Numbered from the stretch's first letter, positions 33,802 to 43,302 are shown. The stretch is 64,000 nt of DNA from Streptomyces humicola (GCF_024436035.1 NZ_JANFNG010000029.1:1-64000); one strand, 5' to 3'. Notes: generated by a model not told the origin, from the letters alone. Program-made: numbers and translations.

Positions 33802-34964
33802 TCCCGCTCCGCGTAACCATCCCGCCGCGCAAGAGCCTCCGCCTGGTGTCTGTCATCCTGGTCCTGCTGCTCGTCGCCGGCCTGACCGCCGTCCTGTGGC
33901 CGCGTTCCCAACCGGTCCAGGTCACCGCCTACTTCCCGCGCACCGTCGGGCTCTACCCGGGATCCGACGTACGCGTCCTCGGTGTCCGCATCGGCGAGGT
34001 GAAGAAGATCACCCCGCAGGGCGACCGCGTCCGCGTCGACCTGGAGTACGACGCCGGCCGCAAGGTCCCCGTCGACGCGAAGGCGGCCGTCATCAACTCC
34101 TCCGTGGTCAGCGACCGCTACCTCCAACTGCTCCCGGTCTACCGCGGCGGCCCCGTAATGAGGAGCGGTGCCGTCATCCCCGAAAACCGGACAGCGGTCC
34201 CCGTCGAGCTGGACCGGATCTTCGACAGCCTGAACACCGTCTCCCAGGCCCTTGGACCACACGGCGCCAACACGAACGGTTCACTCTCCCGGCTGCTGTC
34301 GGTCAGCGCCCAAAACCTCAGCGGGCAAGGCGCCGACCTTCACCAGATGGTCCAAAACCTCTCGCTGGCCGTCACGACATTGTCCGACGGCCGCAGCGAC
34401 CTGTTCGGGACCGTGAGCAACCTGCAGGTCTTCACCGCCGCCCTGGCATCCGACGACGGGCAAGTCCGCGCGTTCAACGACGACCTGGCCAAAGTGGCAC
34501 AGATGCTGGCCGGCGACCGCACCGAACTCGCGGCCGCCCTGAACCAGCTGTCCTCCGCACTCACCGATGTAGCCGGCTTCGTTCGCGCCAACCAGAACTC
34601 GCTCACCACCAACGTCAAGGGCCTCAGCCAGGTCACCGGCGTCTTGGTCAAAGAACGCAGCGCCCTGCAGGAAATCCTCGACGTGGCACCCACCGGGCTG
34701 TCAAATCTCATGGACGCCTACGACCCGGCGTCCGGCACGCTCGACACCCGCAACAACGCCGAGCAGGCGCAGGATCCCGCAAGCCTGGTCTGCTCCCTGC
34801 TCAAGACGACCGGTCAGGGCGGCGACTGCAGCCAGATCCAGCAACTCATCGGCTCACTGCCCCCGCTGCCCCAAGCCGACCCGACCACCGGCCTTCCACT
34901 ACCCGCAGCGGGCACGGCACCGACGGACCGGACGCTCGGCGGAATCCTCGGAGGCCGCGCATGA
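33798..34964 (+). CDS. mceD: MCE-family protein, MceD position
   Basis: 388 aa from GTG 33798 (GTGA overlap). Basic N-terminus, membrane helix about 13-35 (LRLVSVILVLLLVAGLTAVL). MCE domain: VTAYFPRTVGLYPGSDVRVL, GVRIGEVKKITP, VSDRYLQLLPVY. A long helical tube segment follows, with a CSLLKTTGQGGDCSQIQQLI Cys pair near the end. Confidence 0.91.
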   Translation: MIPLRVTIPPRKSLRLVSVILVLLLVAGLTAVLWPRSQPVQVTAYFPRTVGLYPGSDVRVLGVRIGEVKKITPQGDRVRVDLEYDAGRKVPVDAKAAVINSSVVSDRYLQLLPVYRGGPVMRSGAVIPENRTAVPVELDRIFDSLNTVSQALGPHGANTNGSLSRLLSVSAQNLSGQGADLHQMVQNLSLAVTTLSDGRSDLFGTVSNLQVFTAALASDDGQVRAFNDDLAKVAQMLAGDRTELAAALNQLSSALTDVAGFVRANQNSLTTNVKGLSQVTGVLVKERSALQEILDVAPTGLSNLMDAYDPASGTLDTRNNAEQAQDPASLVCSLLKTTGQGGDCSQIQQLIGSLPPLPQADPTTGLPLPAAGTAPTDRTLGGILGGRA

Positions 34965-36292
34965 TCCCCCGCGCCCACCGCGAGCCGCCGCGGCGGCGGC
35001 TCGCACGTATCACCGCCGCCGCCTGGCTCTCCGCGGTCTCGCTGCTGCTCACCGGCTGCGAGTTCCACGGGCTCGCCGACGTCCCCCTGCCGGGCGGCGC
35101 GGCCACGGACCACGCCTACCACGTCACGGTGGATTTCCAGGATGTCCTGGACCTGGTGCCGCAGTCCGCGGTCAAGGTCAACGATGTGACCGTGGGCGCC
35201 GTCGAGAAGGTCGAGCTGAACGGCTGGCAGGCCCGCGTACGCCTGCGCATCTCCGACTCGGTCAGACTCCCGGCCAACGCGGTCGCCCAGCTCCAACAGA
35301 CGAGCATGCTGGGCGAGAAGTACATCTCCCTGTCAGCCCCGACTGACGTCCCCGCGGTCGGGCGGCTCACCGACGGCGCGCGGATCCCGTTGTCCCGCAG
35401 CGGCCGCGACGTGGAGGTCGAAGAGGTGCTCTCCGCCCTCTCCGCCCTGCTCAACGGCGGCGGCGTGGCCCAGCTGCACACCATCACCTTGGAGCTCAAC
35501 CACGCGCTCCAAGGCCGCGAGCAGCGGGTCAGGAGCCTGATGAGCGAGCTGGACACCTTCATCGGCGGGCTCGACCAGCAGCGCTCCGAGATCGTCCGAG
35601 CCATGCAGGGCATCGACAAGCTGACCAGGACCCTCAACCAACAAAGCGGCGTGATCGGCGAAGCCATAGACAACATGCCGCCCGCGCTGAAGATCCTGGC
35701 CGATCAGCGCCGCAACCTGACTGCCATGCTGACGGCGCTGTCCAACCTCGGCACCGTGGGCACCCACGTGATCAACGCTTCGCGCGACGACACCGTCGCC
35801 GACCTGCAGCAACTCCAGCCGATCCTCGACGAGCTCAATACGGCCGGCAACGATCTGCCCAACGCACTGGAGTTGCTGACCACCTATCCGTTCCCCCGCA
35901 ACGCCGTCGACGCCGTCAAGGGCGACTACACCAACCTGCACATCACCGCAGACCTCAACCTCAACAACCTCTACCACAACGTCGGTGGTCCCACCCCGAC
36001 GCCCGGACCTAGCTCGCCCGTGCCAGGGCTACCGACACCGACCATACCGACCCTCCCGCCGCTGCCCACCCTGCCACCCGTCCCGAAACTACCGGTCCCG
36101 ACGCCGACCACCTCCTGTATGCCGGGCGCCACCTGCGTGCCCCAACCGGCACCGTCAGCATCGAGCGGCGGAACGCTGTGCCCGCCGGTGTGCACCGGAA
36201 CCGGCATCGCCTACTACACCGGCGGATCCGGTACCCCGATCGGTGTCGACATGCCGCTCGCCGAGCTCATGACCAGGGGGATGCAACCGTGA
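34961..36292 (+). CDS. mceE: MCE-family lipoprotein, MceE (LprN-like) position
   Basis: 443 aa from ATG 34961 (ATGA overlap). The signal carries a lipobox SLLLTGC (Cys29), as is standard for the E subunit of mce operons. MCE domain: YHVTVDFQDVLDLVPQSAVK, VNDVTVGAVEKVEL, SMLGEKYISLSAP. After the helical region (about 150-310) a Pro-rich segment (about 338-385) and a Cys-rich end (CMPGATC, CPPVC) extend the protein. Confidence 0.92.
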   Translation: MIPRAHREPPRRRLARITAAAWLSAVSLLLTGCEFHGLADVPLPGGAATDHAYHVTVDFQDVLDLVPQSAVKVNDVTVGAVEKVELNGWQARVRLRISDSVRLPANAVAQLQQTSMLGEKYISLSAPTDVPAVGRLTDGARIPLSRSGRDVEVEEVLSALSALLNGGGVAQLHTITLELNHALQGREQRVRSLMSELDTFIGGLDQQRSEIVRAMQGIDKLTRTLNQQSGVIGEAIDNMPPALKILADQRRNLTAMLTALSNLGTVGTHVINASRDDTVADLQQLQPILDELNTAGNDLPNALELLTTYPFPRNAVDAVKGDYTNLHITADLNLNNLYHNVGGPTPTPGPSSPVPGLPTPTIPTLPPLPTLPPVPKLPVPTPTTSCMPGATCVPQPAPSASSGGTLCPPVCTGTGIAYYTGGSGTPIGVDMPLAELMTRGMQP

Positions 36293-37569
36293 TCACCGCC
36301 GGGGTCAAGACCCAACTGATCGCCTTCGCCGCCATCACCGCCGTCGGGATTTCCTACGTCGGCGCACGGTACGCCGGGCTGGCCGATGCCATCTCGCCCA
36401 GCGGATACACCGTACGGGCCGACTTCGCCGACTCCGGAGGTATCTTCTCCGGCGCCGAGGTCACCTACCGCGGCGTGCCGGTGGGCCGGGTCACAGCACT
36501 GCAGTTGGCCTCGGCCGGCGGCGTGTCGGCGCAGTTGCACATCGACGGCGGCCCGCCCATCCCCTCCGACACCCTCGCCGTGGTGGCCGACCGCTCCGCG
36601 GTCGGCGAGCAGTACGTCGACTTGCAACCCCGCACCAACGACGGCCCCTACCTGCACAACGGCAGCACGATCGCCCGCCGCGACACCCGTACCCCGCTGC
36701 CCACCACCACGCTCATCCTCAGCCTCGACCGGCTGGTCGGCTCGGTCGGCAAGCAGGACCTACGGACCACGGTCGACGAGCTGGGAAAAGCCTTCGCCGG
36801 CACCGGCCCGGACCTCACCCGGCTGGTCGACTCGGGCAACGCGCTCGTCGAGTCGGCGAACGCCGCGCTGCCCCAGACCATCTCGATGATCGACAACTCC
36901 CGTACGGTCCTGAAGACCCAGACAGACGAGGGCTCGGCGATCACGTCGTTCTCCCGGAACCTGGCAGCCCTCACTGATCAGCTCAAGAACAGCGACAAGG
37001 ACATTCGAGGAGTGCTGGACGGCGGCAGTTCCGCTGCAGGCGCGACGGACGCGCTGTTGCGCGCCAACAGCGGCGCACTCCCGGTCCTACTGGACAACCT
37101 CATCAGCGGCGGCCAGGTCACCCTGGCCCGGCTGCCCGGTGTGGAGCAGGCTCTCGTCACCTTCCCCGCAGTGGTCGCAGGGAGCTTCACCGTGCTCCCG
37201 GGGGACGGAACCACACGCTTCGGAATGGTCCTCAACGCCAGCAATCCGCCCCCGTGCCGTCAGGGCTACGACACCCAGTGGCGCGACCCCAGCGACACCT
37301 CGGAGCGCCCCGCCAACACCGCCGCCCGGTGCACCCTCCCGCGCGGTAGCCAGTCCTCGGTCCGCGGAGCCCAAAATGCCCCCCGGCCGGCGGATTCCTC
37401 CGGCTCCGGCCAAGCCGAGCAATCGTCGTTCCTGACCCCTTATGACCCCCAGACCGGCTCCGCCAGCGGCCCGGACGGGCAGCCCTTCGAGATCGGCTCG
37501 ACAGGCGGAGAGCAGAGCACGTTCGGAAAGGACTCATGGCAATGGCTGCTCGTCGGACCGATGGTGTGA
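36289..37569 (+). CDS. mceF: MCE-family protein, MceF position
   Basis: 426 aa from GTG 36289 (GTGA overlap). Membrane helix about 5-25 (TQLIAFAAITAVGISYVGAR). MCE domain: YTVRADFADSGGIFSGAEVT, YRGVPVGRVTAL, SAVGEQYVDLQP. The helical tube region runs to about 320 and a Gly/Ser/Pro-rich tail ends in WQWLLVGPMV, the typical MceF terminus. Its last 34 bp overlap the next gene. Confidence 0.92.
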   Translation: MITAGVKTQLIAFAAITAVGISYVGARYAGLADAISPSGYTVRADFADSGGIFSGAEVTYRGVPVGRVTALQLASAGGVSAQLHIDGGPPIPSDTLAVVADRSAVGEQYVDLQPRTNDGPYLHNGSTIARRDTRTPLPTTTLILSLDRLVGSVGKQDLRTTVDELGKAFAGTGPDLTRLVDSGNALVESANAALPQTISMIDNSRTVLKTQTDEGSAITSFSRNLAALTDQLKNSDKDIRGVLDGGSSAAGATDALLRANSGALPVLLDNLISGGQVTLARLPGVEQALVTFPAVVAGSFTVLPGDGTTRFGMVLNASNPPPCRQGYDTQWRDPSDTSERPANTAARCTLPRGSQSSVRGAQNAPRPADSSGSGQAEQSSFLTPYDPQTGSASGPDGQPFEIGSTGGEQSTFGKDSWQWLLVGPMV

Positions 37570-38117
37570 CCGGCCGGCTTCTGGCTCGTGCACGTGGGAC
37601 GCTGCACGAGCTGCGCACCGTGGGGGCAAGCCGTACACGCCGCAGCAAGTGGCTCCTCCCGACCCTCGCCCTCGCGGCGCTGCTGTCGGCAGTCTTGCCA
37701 GTTTACCTGGGTGTACGCGTATACCAGCAGCGCCAGGTGGAGCAGCGCAACCAGGACATCCTGACAGCGGCCAGGCAGTTGGCACTGAACTTCACCTCAC
37801 TCGACTACCGGCACTACGACCAGGACGCCAGAAACGTGCTGAACATGGCCACGGGCGACTTCAAACAGCAGTTCGCCGATCAGACCTCGAACCTCACGAA
37901 GCTGGTCGCCACCAACAAGTCCGTCTCCGAAGGCCAGATCCTCGACGCGGGCATCGCCGAAGCCGACGCGCGGTCCGCCAGCGTCCTGGTCGCCGTCGAC
38001 AGCAAGGTGACCAACGTCGCCGCGCCGCAGGGACAAGTACGCAACTACCGGCTCCAGGTCGACCTCGTGCTCCAAGGCGGCCGATGGCTCGCTTCCAACG
38101 TCGAGTTCGTCGACTGA
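37536..38117 (+). CDS. Mce-associated membrane protein 1
   Basis: 193 aa from ATG 37536, which has AAAGGA upstream and lies inside mceF. A basic cytoplasmic start, one membrane helix (about 40-62: LPTLALAALLSAVLPVYLGV), then an extracytoplasmic NTF2/cystatin-like domain (LNFTSLDYRHYDQDARNVLN, YRLQVDLVLQGGRWLASNVE). This is the usual Mas protein that follows mceF and is thought to stabilise Mce complexes. Confidence 0.85.
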   Translation: MAMAARRTDGVTGRLLARARGTLHELRTVGASRTRRSKWLLPTLALAALLSAVLPVYLGVRVYQQRQVEQRNQDILTAARQLALNFTSLDYRHYDQDARNVLNMATGDFKQQFADQTSNLTKLVATNKSVSEGQILDAGIAEADARSASVLVAVDSKVTNVAAPQGQVRNYRLQVDLVLQGGRWLASNVEFVD

Positions 38118-38168
38118 ACGCACAACCGCCAGCTGCACAAAGACACACAACAATGCAGGGGAGATATC

Positions 38169-38993
38169 GTGGTGAATCACACCGCCGGAGGGCGCGGCCG
38201 CAACGGCTCGCCGCGGCAGCGTTCCGTGGCCGCAGCCGCCCGCGCCGCAGCCAGGCGATCCGAGCGAGCTCACCGCCCCCCGACAGGTCCCGACGAGCCG
38301 GGCGCGACACGGAAGATCCTGACCACCTCGGTCTCGGTCGAGACACGGTCTCGGGCCGCATCCGCCGAGACACGTGACCGGATTCCCCCTCCGCTTCAGG
38401 CCATCAGAAAGCTGCGGGAGCAGATCGACCGGATGCCCACGTCCCGCTCCGGGACAGCGGCGGAGACGGACACGCAGCCGCAGGCGCCACCTCGTCGGCC
38501 CAGTCGTCTCGTCCTGGTCCTCGTGCTCCTGATCCTCGCCGGATCGGCCGCCACCGCAGTTCTCGGCTTGCAGCACCGCGACGCCGACAGCTCCCGCCAG
38601 GCACGGGCAGACGCACTGGCCGCAGCCCGCACAGCCGCCCCAGTAATCCTTTCGTACGATTACCGGCATCTCGCCCGCGATTTCGCCGCAGCCGACAGTC
38701 ACCTCACCGGCCCCTTCCGAGACCAGTACCGCAAGACGACACAGACAGTCGTCGGCCCCACGGCGGCGAGATACCACGGCATCGTCAAGGCCACGGTCGC
38801 TCAGCCGACGGGCGGCCTTCCGGCAGCGTCGGTCGTGTCGGCCACCCCGGACAGCGCCGTCGTCCTGCTGTTCATGAACCAGGTCACCACCAGCACTCAG
38901 ATTTCCGGACCCCGTCTGGACCTCGACCGGGTGCGGATGACACTGACGAGTACCCCCGGCGGATGGAAGGTGAGCGCCGTCGACGCCTTGTAG
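38169..38993 (+). CDS. Mce-associated membrane protein 2
   Basis: 274 aa from GTG 38169 (GTG 38172 is also possible), with GGGGAG just upstream. The cytoplasmic N-terminus of about 115 residues is long, basic and Ala/Arg-rich. One membrane helix (about 116-138: LVLVLVLLILAGSAATAVLG) precedes a domain like that of Mas1 (ILSYDYRHLARDFAAADSHL, VRMTLTSTPGGWKVSAVDAL). It is 51 bp after Mas1 and ends the operon. Confidence 0.83.
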   Translation: MVNHTAGGRGRNGSPRQRSVAAAARAAARRSERAHRPPTGPDEPGATRKILTTSVSVETRSRAASAETRDRIPPPLQAIRKLREQIDRMPTSRSGTAAETDTQPQAPPRRPSRLVLVLVLLILAGSAATAVLGLQHRDADSSRQARADALAAARTAAPVILSYDYRHLARDFAAADSHLTGPFRDQYRKTTQTVVGPTAARYHGIVKATVAQPTGGLPAASVVSATPDSAVVLLFMNQVTTSTQISGPRLDLDRVRMTLTSTPGGWKVSAVDAL

Positions 38994-39038
38994 TAACTCG
39001 CCTGCCGAGAGCGGCTCGCTGCCGTAGTGGCGCGCTCA

Positions 39039-39162
<124 letters not shown>

Positions 39163-39380
39163 TAGCCCGCGAGGGGCGGAGCCCCTGACCCCGTAGCGGA
39201 CAGGTCCGCGCGTCCGCCGCTTCCGCATTGCAGCGGTTCGTACATGGTTCCCGAACTATTTTGGGTGCGGCTCTGCTGGAGGCAACGCTGGGCAGCGGCG
39301 ACGTCCAGGATCTGCGGATAGAGGAGGCTCCTTCTCGCTACGTTCGGGGTGCTGAAGCCTGAACGAGAAGAAGGAACCTG

Positions 39381-39503
39381 GTGGAAGGCTACGCGGTCGC
39401 GTCTGCTGATGGACACTTCGTCCGCTCGCGGGAGCGGTTCGAGGCGATGGTGGCCCGAGCCCTAGGGCTTGTATCGAATGTGCTGGTCACAGCCACTCGT
39501 TGA
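39381..39503 (+). pseudogene. Transposase N-terminus, ISKra4-like
   Basis: GTG 39381, with AGAAGGA upstream, encodes EGYAVASADGHFVRSRERFE then AMVARAL, which resembles the N-terminus of ISKra4-family transposases. The frame then runs into unrelated sequence and stops at 39501-39503. The family call is tentative. Confidence 0.45.
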
Positions 39504-39519
39504 TGGCCGCTACGAGGAC

Positions 39520-39712
39520 TGCGCACGTTGTTCACCGCGTTCATCCGGTCTGCCGCGGCAAGGTGGGCACCGGCGAGATCATGGTCCACCACCATCCCTG
39601 GAAGGACCAGGAGCACGACGAACAGCACGACCAGCGCGGCCACCACGACCGACGCCACTGTGACCGCGCGAGTCGCGCGCCAGCGGCTATGAACAGATCC
39701 CCCCATAGCCAT
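39520..39712 (-). pseudogene. Truncated N-terminus of a membrane-anchored pentapeptide-repeat-type protein
   Basis: From ATG 39712: a basic start, a strong membrane helix (VASVVVAALVVLFVVLLVLP), then VDHDLAGAHLAAADRMNAVN and NVRS. The D-L-A-G-x-H-x-x-x-A-D-R-x-x-A-V-N-x-V-R phrase is the N-terminal hallmark of a Streptomyces family with a membrane anchor followed by pentapeptide repeats. Here the sequence breaks at about 39520, beside the ISKra4-like fragment, so the body of the gene is lost. Confidence 0.5.
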
Positions 39713-39760
39713 CGGATCCTAGAGCAAGGCCGAACCCGGCGAACCTATGCGGTCACGGCA

Positions 39761-40924
39761 CTAGACACTCCCGGGTCGGGAGCCGTTGGGGTGCATGACG
39801 ACCTTGGTCCAGCCGTTGTCGCGGTTGTCAAAGTGCTGGTAGCCGTCAGGGGCGCGGTCCAGCGGCAGTTCGTGGGAGACGATCCAGGAGGGCTTGGCCT
39901 TGCCTTGTTGGATCAGGTTGCAGAGCTGACGGTTGTATGCCTTGACGTTGGCCTGTCCGTTGCCGATGGACTGGCCCTTGAACCAGAACAGTCCGTAGTC
40001 GAAGGCGACTTCGCCTTGCCTGTAGAGATTATCGGGGCTGCCGGGGTCCTGGGGGATGAAGACGCCGACCACGCCGATGGTGCCGGTGAACTTCACCGAG
40101 TGAACCAGGTTGTTCAGCGTGAGGTTGGGGTGTTCACGGCCCCCGGGGTCGTGTGCCTGGTAGCCCACGCACTCACAGCCCCGATCCGCCCCGAGGCCGT
40201 TGGTGTGCTCGTTGATCTGGTCGATCGGCGATCCTTTGAAGTCGTCGATAGGGATGGCGCCGATCTGCTCGGCCAGGGCGAGGCGGTCCGGGTGGCGGTC
40301 CACGACCATGACCTTGGCGGCGCTCTTGAGGTTCGCCGACAGGGCGGCCATCAGCCCGACCGGGCCGGCGCCGTAGATCGCCACGGTGTCACCGGGCTGC
40401 ACCTTCGCAAGTTCGGTGCAGTGCCAGCCGGTGGGGAAGATGTCGGAGAGCATCACGTAGTCGGTCTGCTTCTCCCATGCCTCCTCCGGCAGTACGAGGC
40501 AGTTGTGGTCGCCGTAGGGCACGCGCAGCAGTTCGGCCTGCCCGCCGTCGTAGGGGCCCATGTCCGCGAAGCCGTACGCGGCGCCAGCCATCTTGGGATT
40601 GTCCGGGGTCGTTAGGCAGTATGCGGTCAGGCCCTTCTCGCAGTTGCGACAGAAGCCGCAGCTGATGTTGAACGGCAAACAGACCAGATCACCAACCCGC
40701 ACCCGGTCCACAGCGTCACCGATCGCGACGACCTCGCCCATGTTCTCGTGACCGAAGATCCGGCCTTTCTCGAAGTCGGTGCGGCCTTCGTACATGTGCA
40801 GATCGGAGCCGCAGATGTTGGTGCTGGTGATCTTCACCAGGACATCGGTCGGGCGCTCGATCCTCGCGTCCGGCACTTCCTTCACGCTCACCGAGCGTGG
40901 CCCTTCGTACACTGTAGCCTTCAT
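39761..40924 (-). CDS. Zinc-dependent alcohol dehydrogenase, glutathione-independent formaldehyde dehydrogenase type
   Basis: 387 aa from ATG 40924, with GAAGGGAG 6 bp upstream. Catalytic zinc ligands lie in NICGSDLHMYEG and GHENMGEV; structural zinc ligands in CGFCRNCEKGLTAYC. The Rossmann motif is YGAGPVGLMAALSA with D in VVDRHPDRLALA. The long insert NLTLNNLVHSVKFTGTIGVV and the FIPQDP region are characteristic of FdhA-type enzymes that oxidise formaldehyde with tightly bound NAD. Short or branched aldehydes/alcohols are possible substrates. It is monocistronic, between IS remnants. Confidence 0.85.
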   Translation of the reverse strand: MKATVYEGPRSVSVKEVPDARIERPTDVLVKITSTNICGSDLHMYEGRTDFEKGRIFGHENMGEVVAIGDAVDRVRVGDLVCLPFNISCGFCRNCEKGLTAYCLTTPDNPKMAGAAYGFADMGPYDGGQAELLRVPYGDHNCLVLPEEAWEKQTDYVMLSDIFPTGWHCTELAKVQPGDTVAIYGAGPVGLMAALSANLKSAAKVMVVDRHPDRLALAEQIGAIPIDDFKGSPIDQINEHTNGLGADRGCECVGYQAHDPGGREHPNLTLNNLVHSVKFTGTIGVVGVFIPQDPGSPDNLYRQGEVAFDYGLFWFKGQSIGNGQANVKAYNRQLCNLIQQGKAKPSWIVSHELPLDRAPDGYQHFDNRDNGWTKVVMHPNGSRPGSV

Positions 40925-41199
40925 GGCGTACTCCCTTCGCTCCCCCGCACACGTGGGCGCGCTACCGCTCCTGCGTTCGCGCAGCCGCAAGTTGGCAACC
41001 GGGAGTGGACGGGTCGTGACTCGCAGTCCGCGCAAAGATGTGCGGCTATCTTGCTGCCGATGGCGGCTGCGGCGTTGTGGTGCCTACCGTTCGCAGAGGC
41101 AAGACATCTTCTTACCGTCCACTCTCCCACCGGGGATCTCCCTGTCAAAGTGACCATGGAGACCACATCGCCCCATGCCGGAGACAGTCCCTGTGCTGC

Positions 41200-41485
41200 A
41201 GGTCCGGTTGACCAGACGGCCGGGGATGTAGAGGACCTCCTGGCCGTGGTTGACCAACAGGGCCAGCAGCAGTGCGGGCTCGCTGCCGGTCATGTCGATG
41301 GCCCAGGCGACCCGGCGGCCGTCGGCCAGGGCCAGGACGTCGCCGATCAGCTTCATCAGCTCGAGCTCGTCGTTGGCGACCCGCCGCGACAGCAGGGTCT
41401 TCCCGTCGGCGTCCAGTGCGAGGCCGTGGTGGTGGCCCTTTCCGCTGTCGATCACAGGAGCAAGACCAGACGCCTGTTCACCCAC
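41200..41485 (-). pseudogene. IS110-family transposase remnant (N-terminus)
   Basis: The reverse strand encodes APVIDSGKGHHHGLALDADG then KTLLSRRVANDE, VAWAIDMTGSEPALLLALL and VLYIPGRLVNR. This is the DEDD-type N-terminal catalytic domain of IS110 transposases. The frame leaves the family after VNR (about 41200) and the C-terminal Ser domain is missing. Confidence 0.7.
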
Positions 41486-41519
41486 CTGTGCATGGGGCTC
41501 AGTGCGCTCGCCATCGCCG

Positions 41520-42300
41520 CTACTGACCTTGTAGCTGTGTTGTCGTCGGGGTGAGTCCGGTTGCGGCGAGGCATCCGTCGATGAGATCGCAGCGGTATTG
41601 AACCTGGCGGAGTCCGTGTCGCAGGGAGCGCATGAGTTGGACGGGGTCGGCGAAGGCGGTATTGGCTTGGCTGTGGCGACGGAGTAGAGACCAGATGCCT
41701 TCGGCGGGATTCAGCTGAGGCGCGTAGGGCGGCAGATGATAGGCGGTGATCCAGTCGTGCGCGTCGATGAAGCCACGCATCCGGGCGTCCCGGTGCACGT
41801 TCAAATTGTCCCAGATGAGAACGATGGGGCTGTTGAGTTGTTGGTGCGCCGCGATCAGAAGGTCGCGGTAGTCGCTCCACGCGAAGCTGCGACGGCCGGA
41901 TGTCTTGTGATCCCGGTGGATCATCGGCCGGTGGATCAGGCGCGAGCGTTCCCCTGGCTTATAGCAGGCCAGGGCAGCGATAGAGATGCGACGCTGGGAG
42001 CGTCCGCAGACCGGGATCACAGGAGTATTCCCTCGCCGGGCCCAGGTCCGTGCGGTCGGCGGCGTCATCGAGAAGCCGGCCTCGTCCTCGAAGACGAGGA
42101 AGGCCCCGAGCGCCGCCGCGGTGCTTCCAGCGATGGCCAAGTCTCCTTCACTCAACCCGCCACGGCCGCGTCGTTGCGCTCGAGCGGGCGCCGGGCGGGA
42201 ACCTGGTGATTCCAGCCGTTGCGCCGCAGCATCTGGGCGGTTCCGGACAGCGTCATGCTCTTGTGGAACCGTCTGCCGATCAGTGTCTTGATTCGGGACA
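41520..42300 (-). pseudogene. IS630-family transposase pseudogene
   Basis: The catalytic half is readable from about 42130 to 41520: FLVFEDEAGFSM (first D/E), VLIWDNLNVHRD (second D), LPPYAPQLNPAEGIWSLLRR (final E). Upstream, MTLSGTAQMLRRNGWNHQVP then ARRPLERNDAAVAG is in another frame and ends at a TGA (about 42155) before VKETWPSLE. The frame slip and the stop separate the DNA-binding and catalytic halves. Confidence 0.72.
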
Positions 42301-42593
42301 ATCATTCACTGCTTGGCTTTGCCGCCCTCCCTCCTTGCGGTCATCCGTGACGACCTACGGCAGCTGACTTGGGCTCAGTGGAGTGGCGCTGAGGCGTCGG
42401 CAACACGGTCAGCGCGCCAGTGACCTCATCGTTCTCGCAGGTGCCGACACCACTTCTGACGCACATCAACGGGCCGGTTTCTCAAGTGAGTTGATTCCTG
42501 TGTCTGCACTGTGAATCGGTCAAGCTTCGTGAGTGGCTGACCACCTGATGGAGTGGCGTCGTGCCGCTCGCCGCATGGGCAGACTCTCCATAG
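42301..42593. other. Intergenic, no gene supported
   Basis: No frame with domain features or a ribosome site on either strand. It separates the IS630 relic from the promoter region of the SH3 protein gene. Confidence 0.4.
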
Positions 42594-42637
42594 CAATACA
42601 GGCAAACCGTCCCATCACATTGTATGTGCCTGTATTG
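42594..42637 (+). promoter_or_regulatory. Inverted repeat upstream of SH3 protein gene
   Basis: CAATACAGGCA (42594-42604) and TGCCTGTATTG (42627-42637) form a perfect 11-bp inverted repeat with a 22-bp AT-rich spacer (containing CATTGTATG). It ends 16 bp before the GTG start. It could be an operator over the promoter or a 5'-UTR hairpin that sits just before the ribosome site. Confidence 0.5.
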
Positions 42638-42653
42638 GTGAAAGGAGACGAAC

Positions 42654-43082
42654 GTGTTCAGTCGTCACTCCATCTCCAAGTCCATCGCCGCGATTCTGGT
42701 CGGCGGCAGCGCTCTGGTCGGCACGGTGGCCGCTGCCGGCTCTGCTCAGGCCGCCCCGGCCTACTCCCCGGAAGCACCGGGCAGCTACCTGTCCCTCAGC
42801 CCGTCGGACTACGGCAACTGGGGCTACGGCGACGGCTACTCGCCGGACGCCCCCTCCGGGCAGGTTGTCTCTCCGGTGCCGCTGAACGTCCGGTCCGGCC
42901 CGGGCACCGGCTACTGGACCAACGGGACCATCCCCAATGGCACCGTGATCTCGGTCAACTGCAAGACCGACGGCACTGACGTCGGCGGCAACTACCGCTG
43001 GTACCAGCTGGCCGACGGGCAGGGCTGGGTCTCGGCCCACTACGTCAACAACTTCGACTACGTCCCCTGGTGCAGTAACTGA
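42654..43082 (+). CDS. Secreted SH3-domain protein
   Basis: 142 aa from GTG 42654, with AAAGGAG 6 bp upstream. Signal peptide about 1-34 (SISKSIAAILVGGSALVGTV...AQA). A Tyr/Gly/Ser-rich linker (about 35-68) precedes a bacterial SH3 (SH3b) domain: PLNVRSGPGTGYWTNGTI, NCKTD, YRWYQLADGQGWVSAHYV. SH3b domains usually bind peptidoglycan peptides or other wall components. Two Cys (in NCKTD and PWCSN) could form a disulfide. A strong terminator follows, so it is monocistronic. Confidence 0.85.
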   Translation: MFSRHSISKSIAAILVGGSALVGTVAAAGSAQAAPAYSPEAPGSYLSLSPSDYGNWGYGDGYSPDAPSGQVVSPVPLNVRSGPGTGYWTNGTIPNGTVISVNCKTDGTDVGGNYRWYQLADGQGWVSAHYVNNFDYVPWCSN

Positions 43083-43106
43083 GGCATCAGAAGAAACGTA
43101 CCTGTT

Positions 43107-43136
43107 CTCGCCCGGGGTGCCGCTTCCCCGGGCGAG
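43107..43136 (+). terminator. Terminator hairpin
   Basis: CTCGCCCGGGG, 8-nt loop, CCCCGGGCGAG: a perfect 11-bp GC-rich stem, 24 bp after the SH3 gene stop. Confidence 0.75.
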
Positions 43137-43302
43137 CGCACATCGCATGACTCATGATGGGACCACCGCCCGTGTCCGCACTCTCTGCCGTACTCCCTTG
43201 CCCTGTCCACCTTTGTTCCGGACAGGTGCCGGTCTCGCCGAACCTCGGCCGGCCTGGCTGGTGCCGGCCGCAGCCCAGGCAGATCTTCGAGGTGAGCCCT
43301 CC

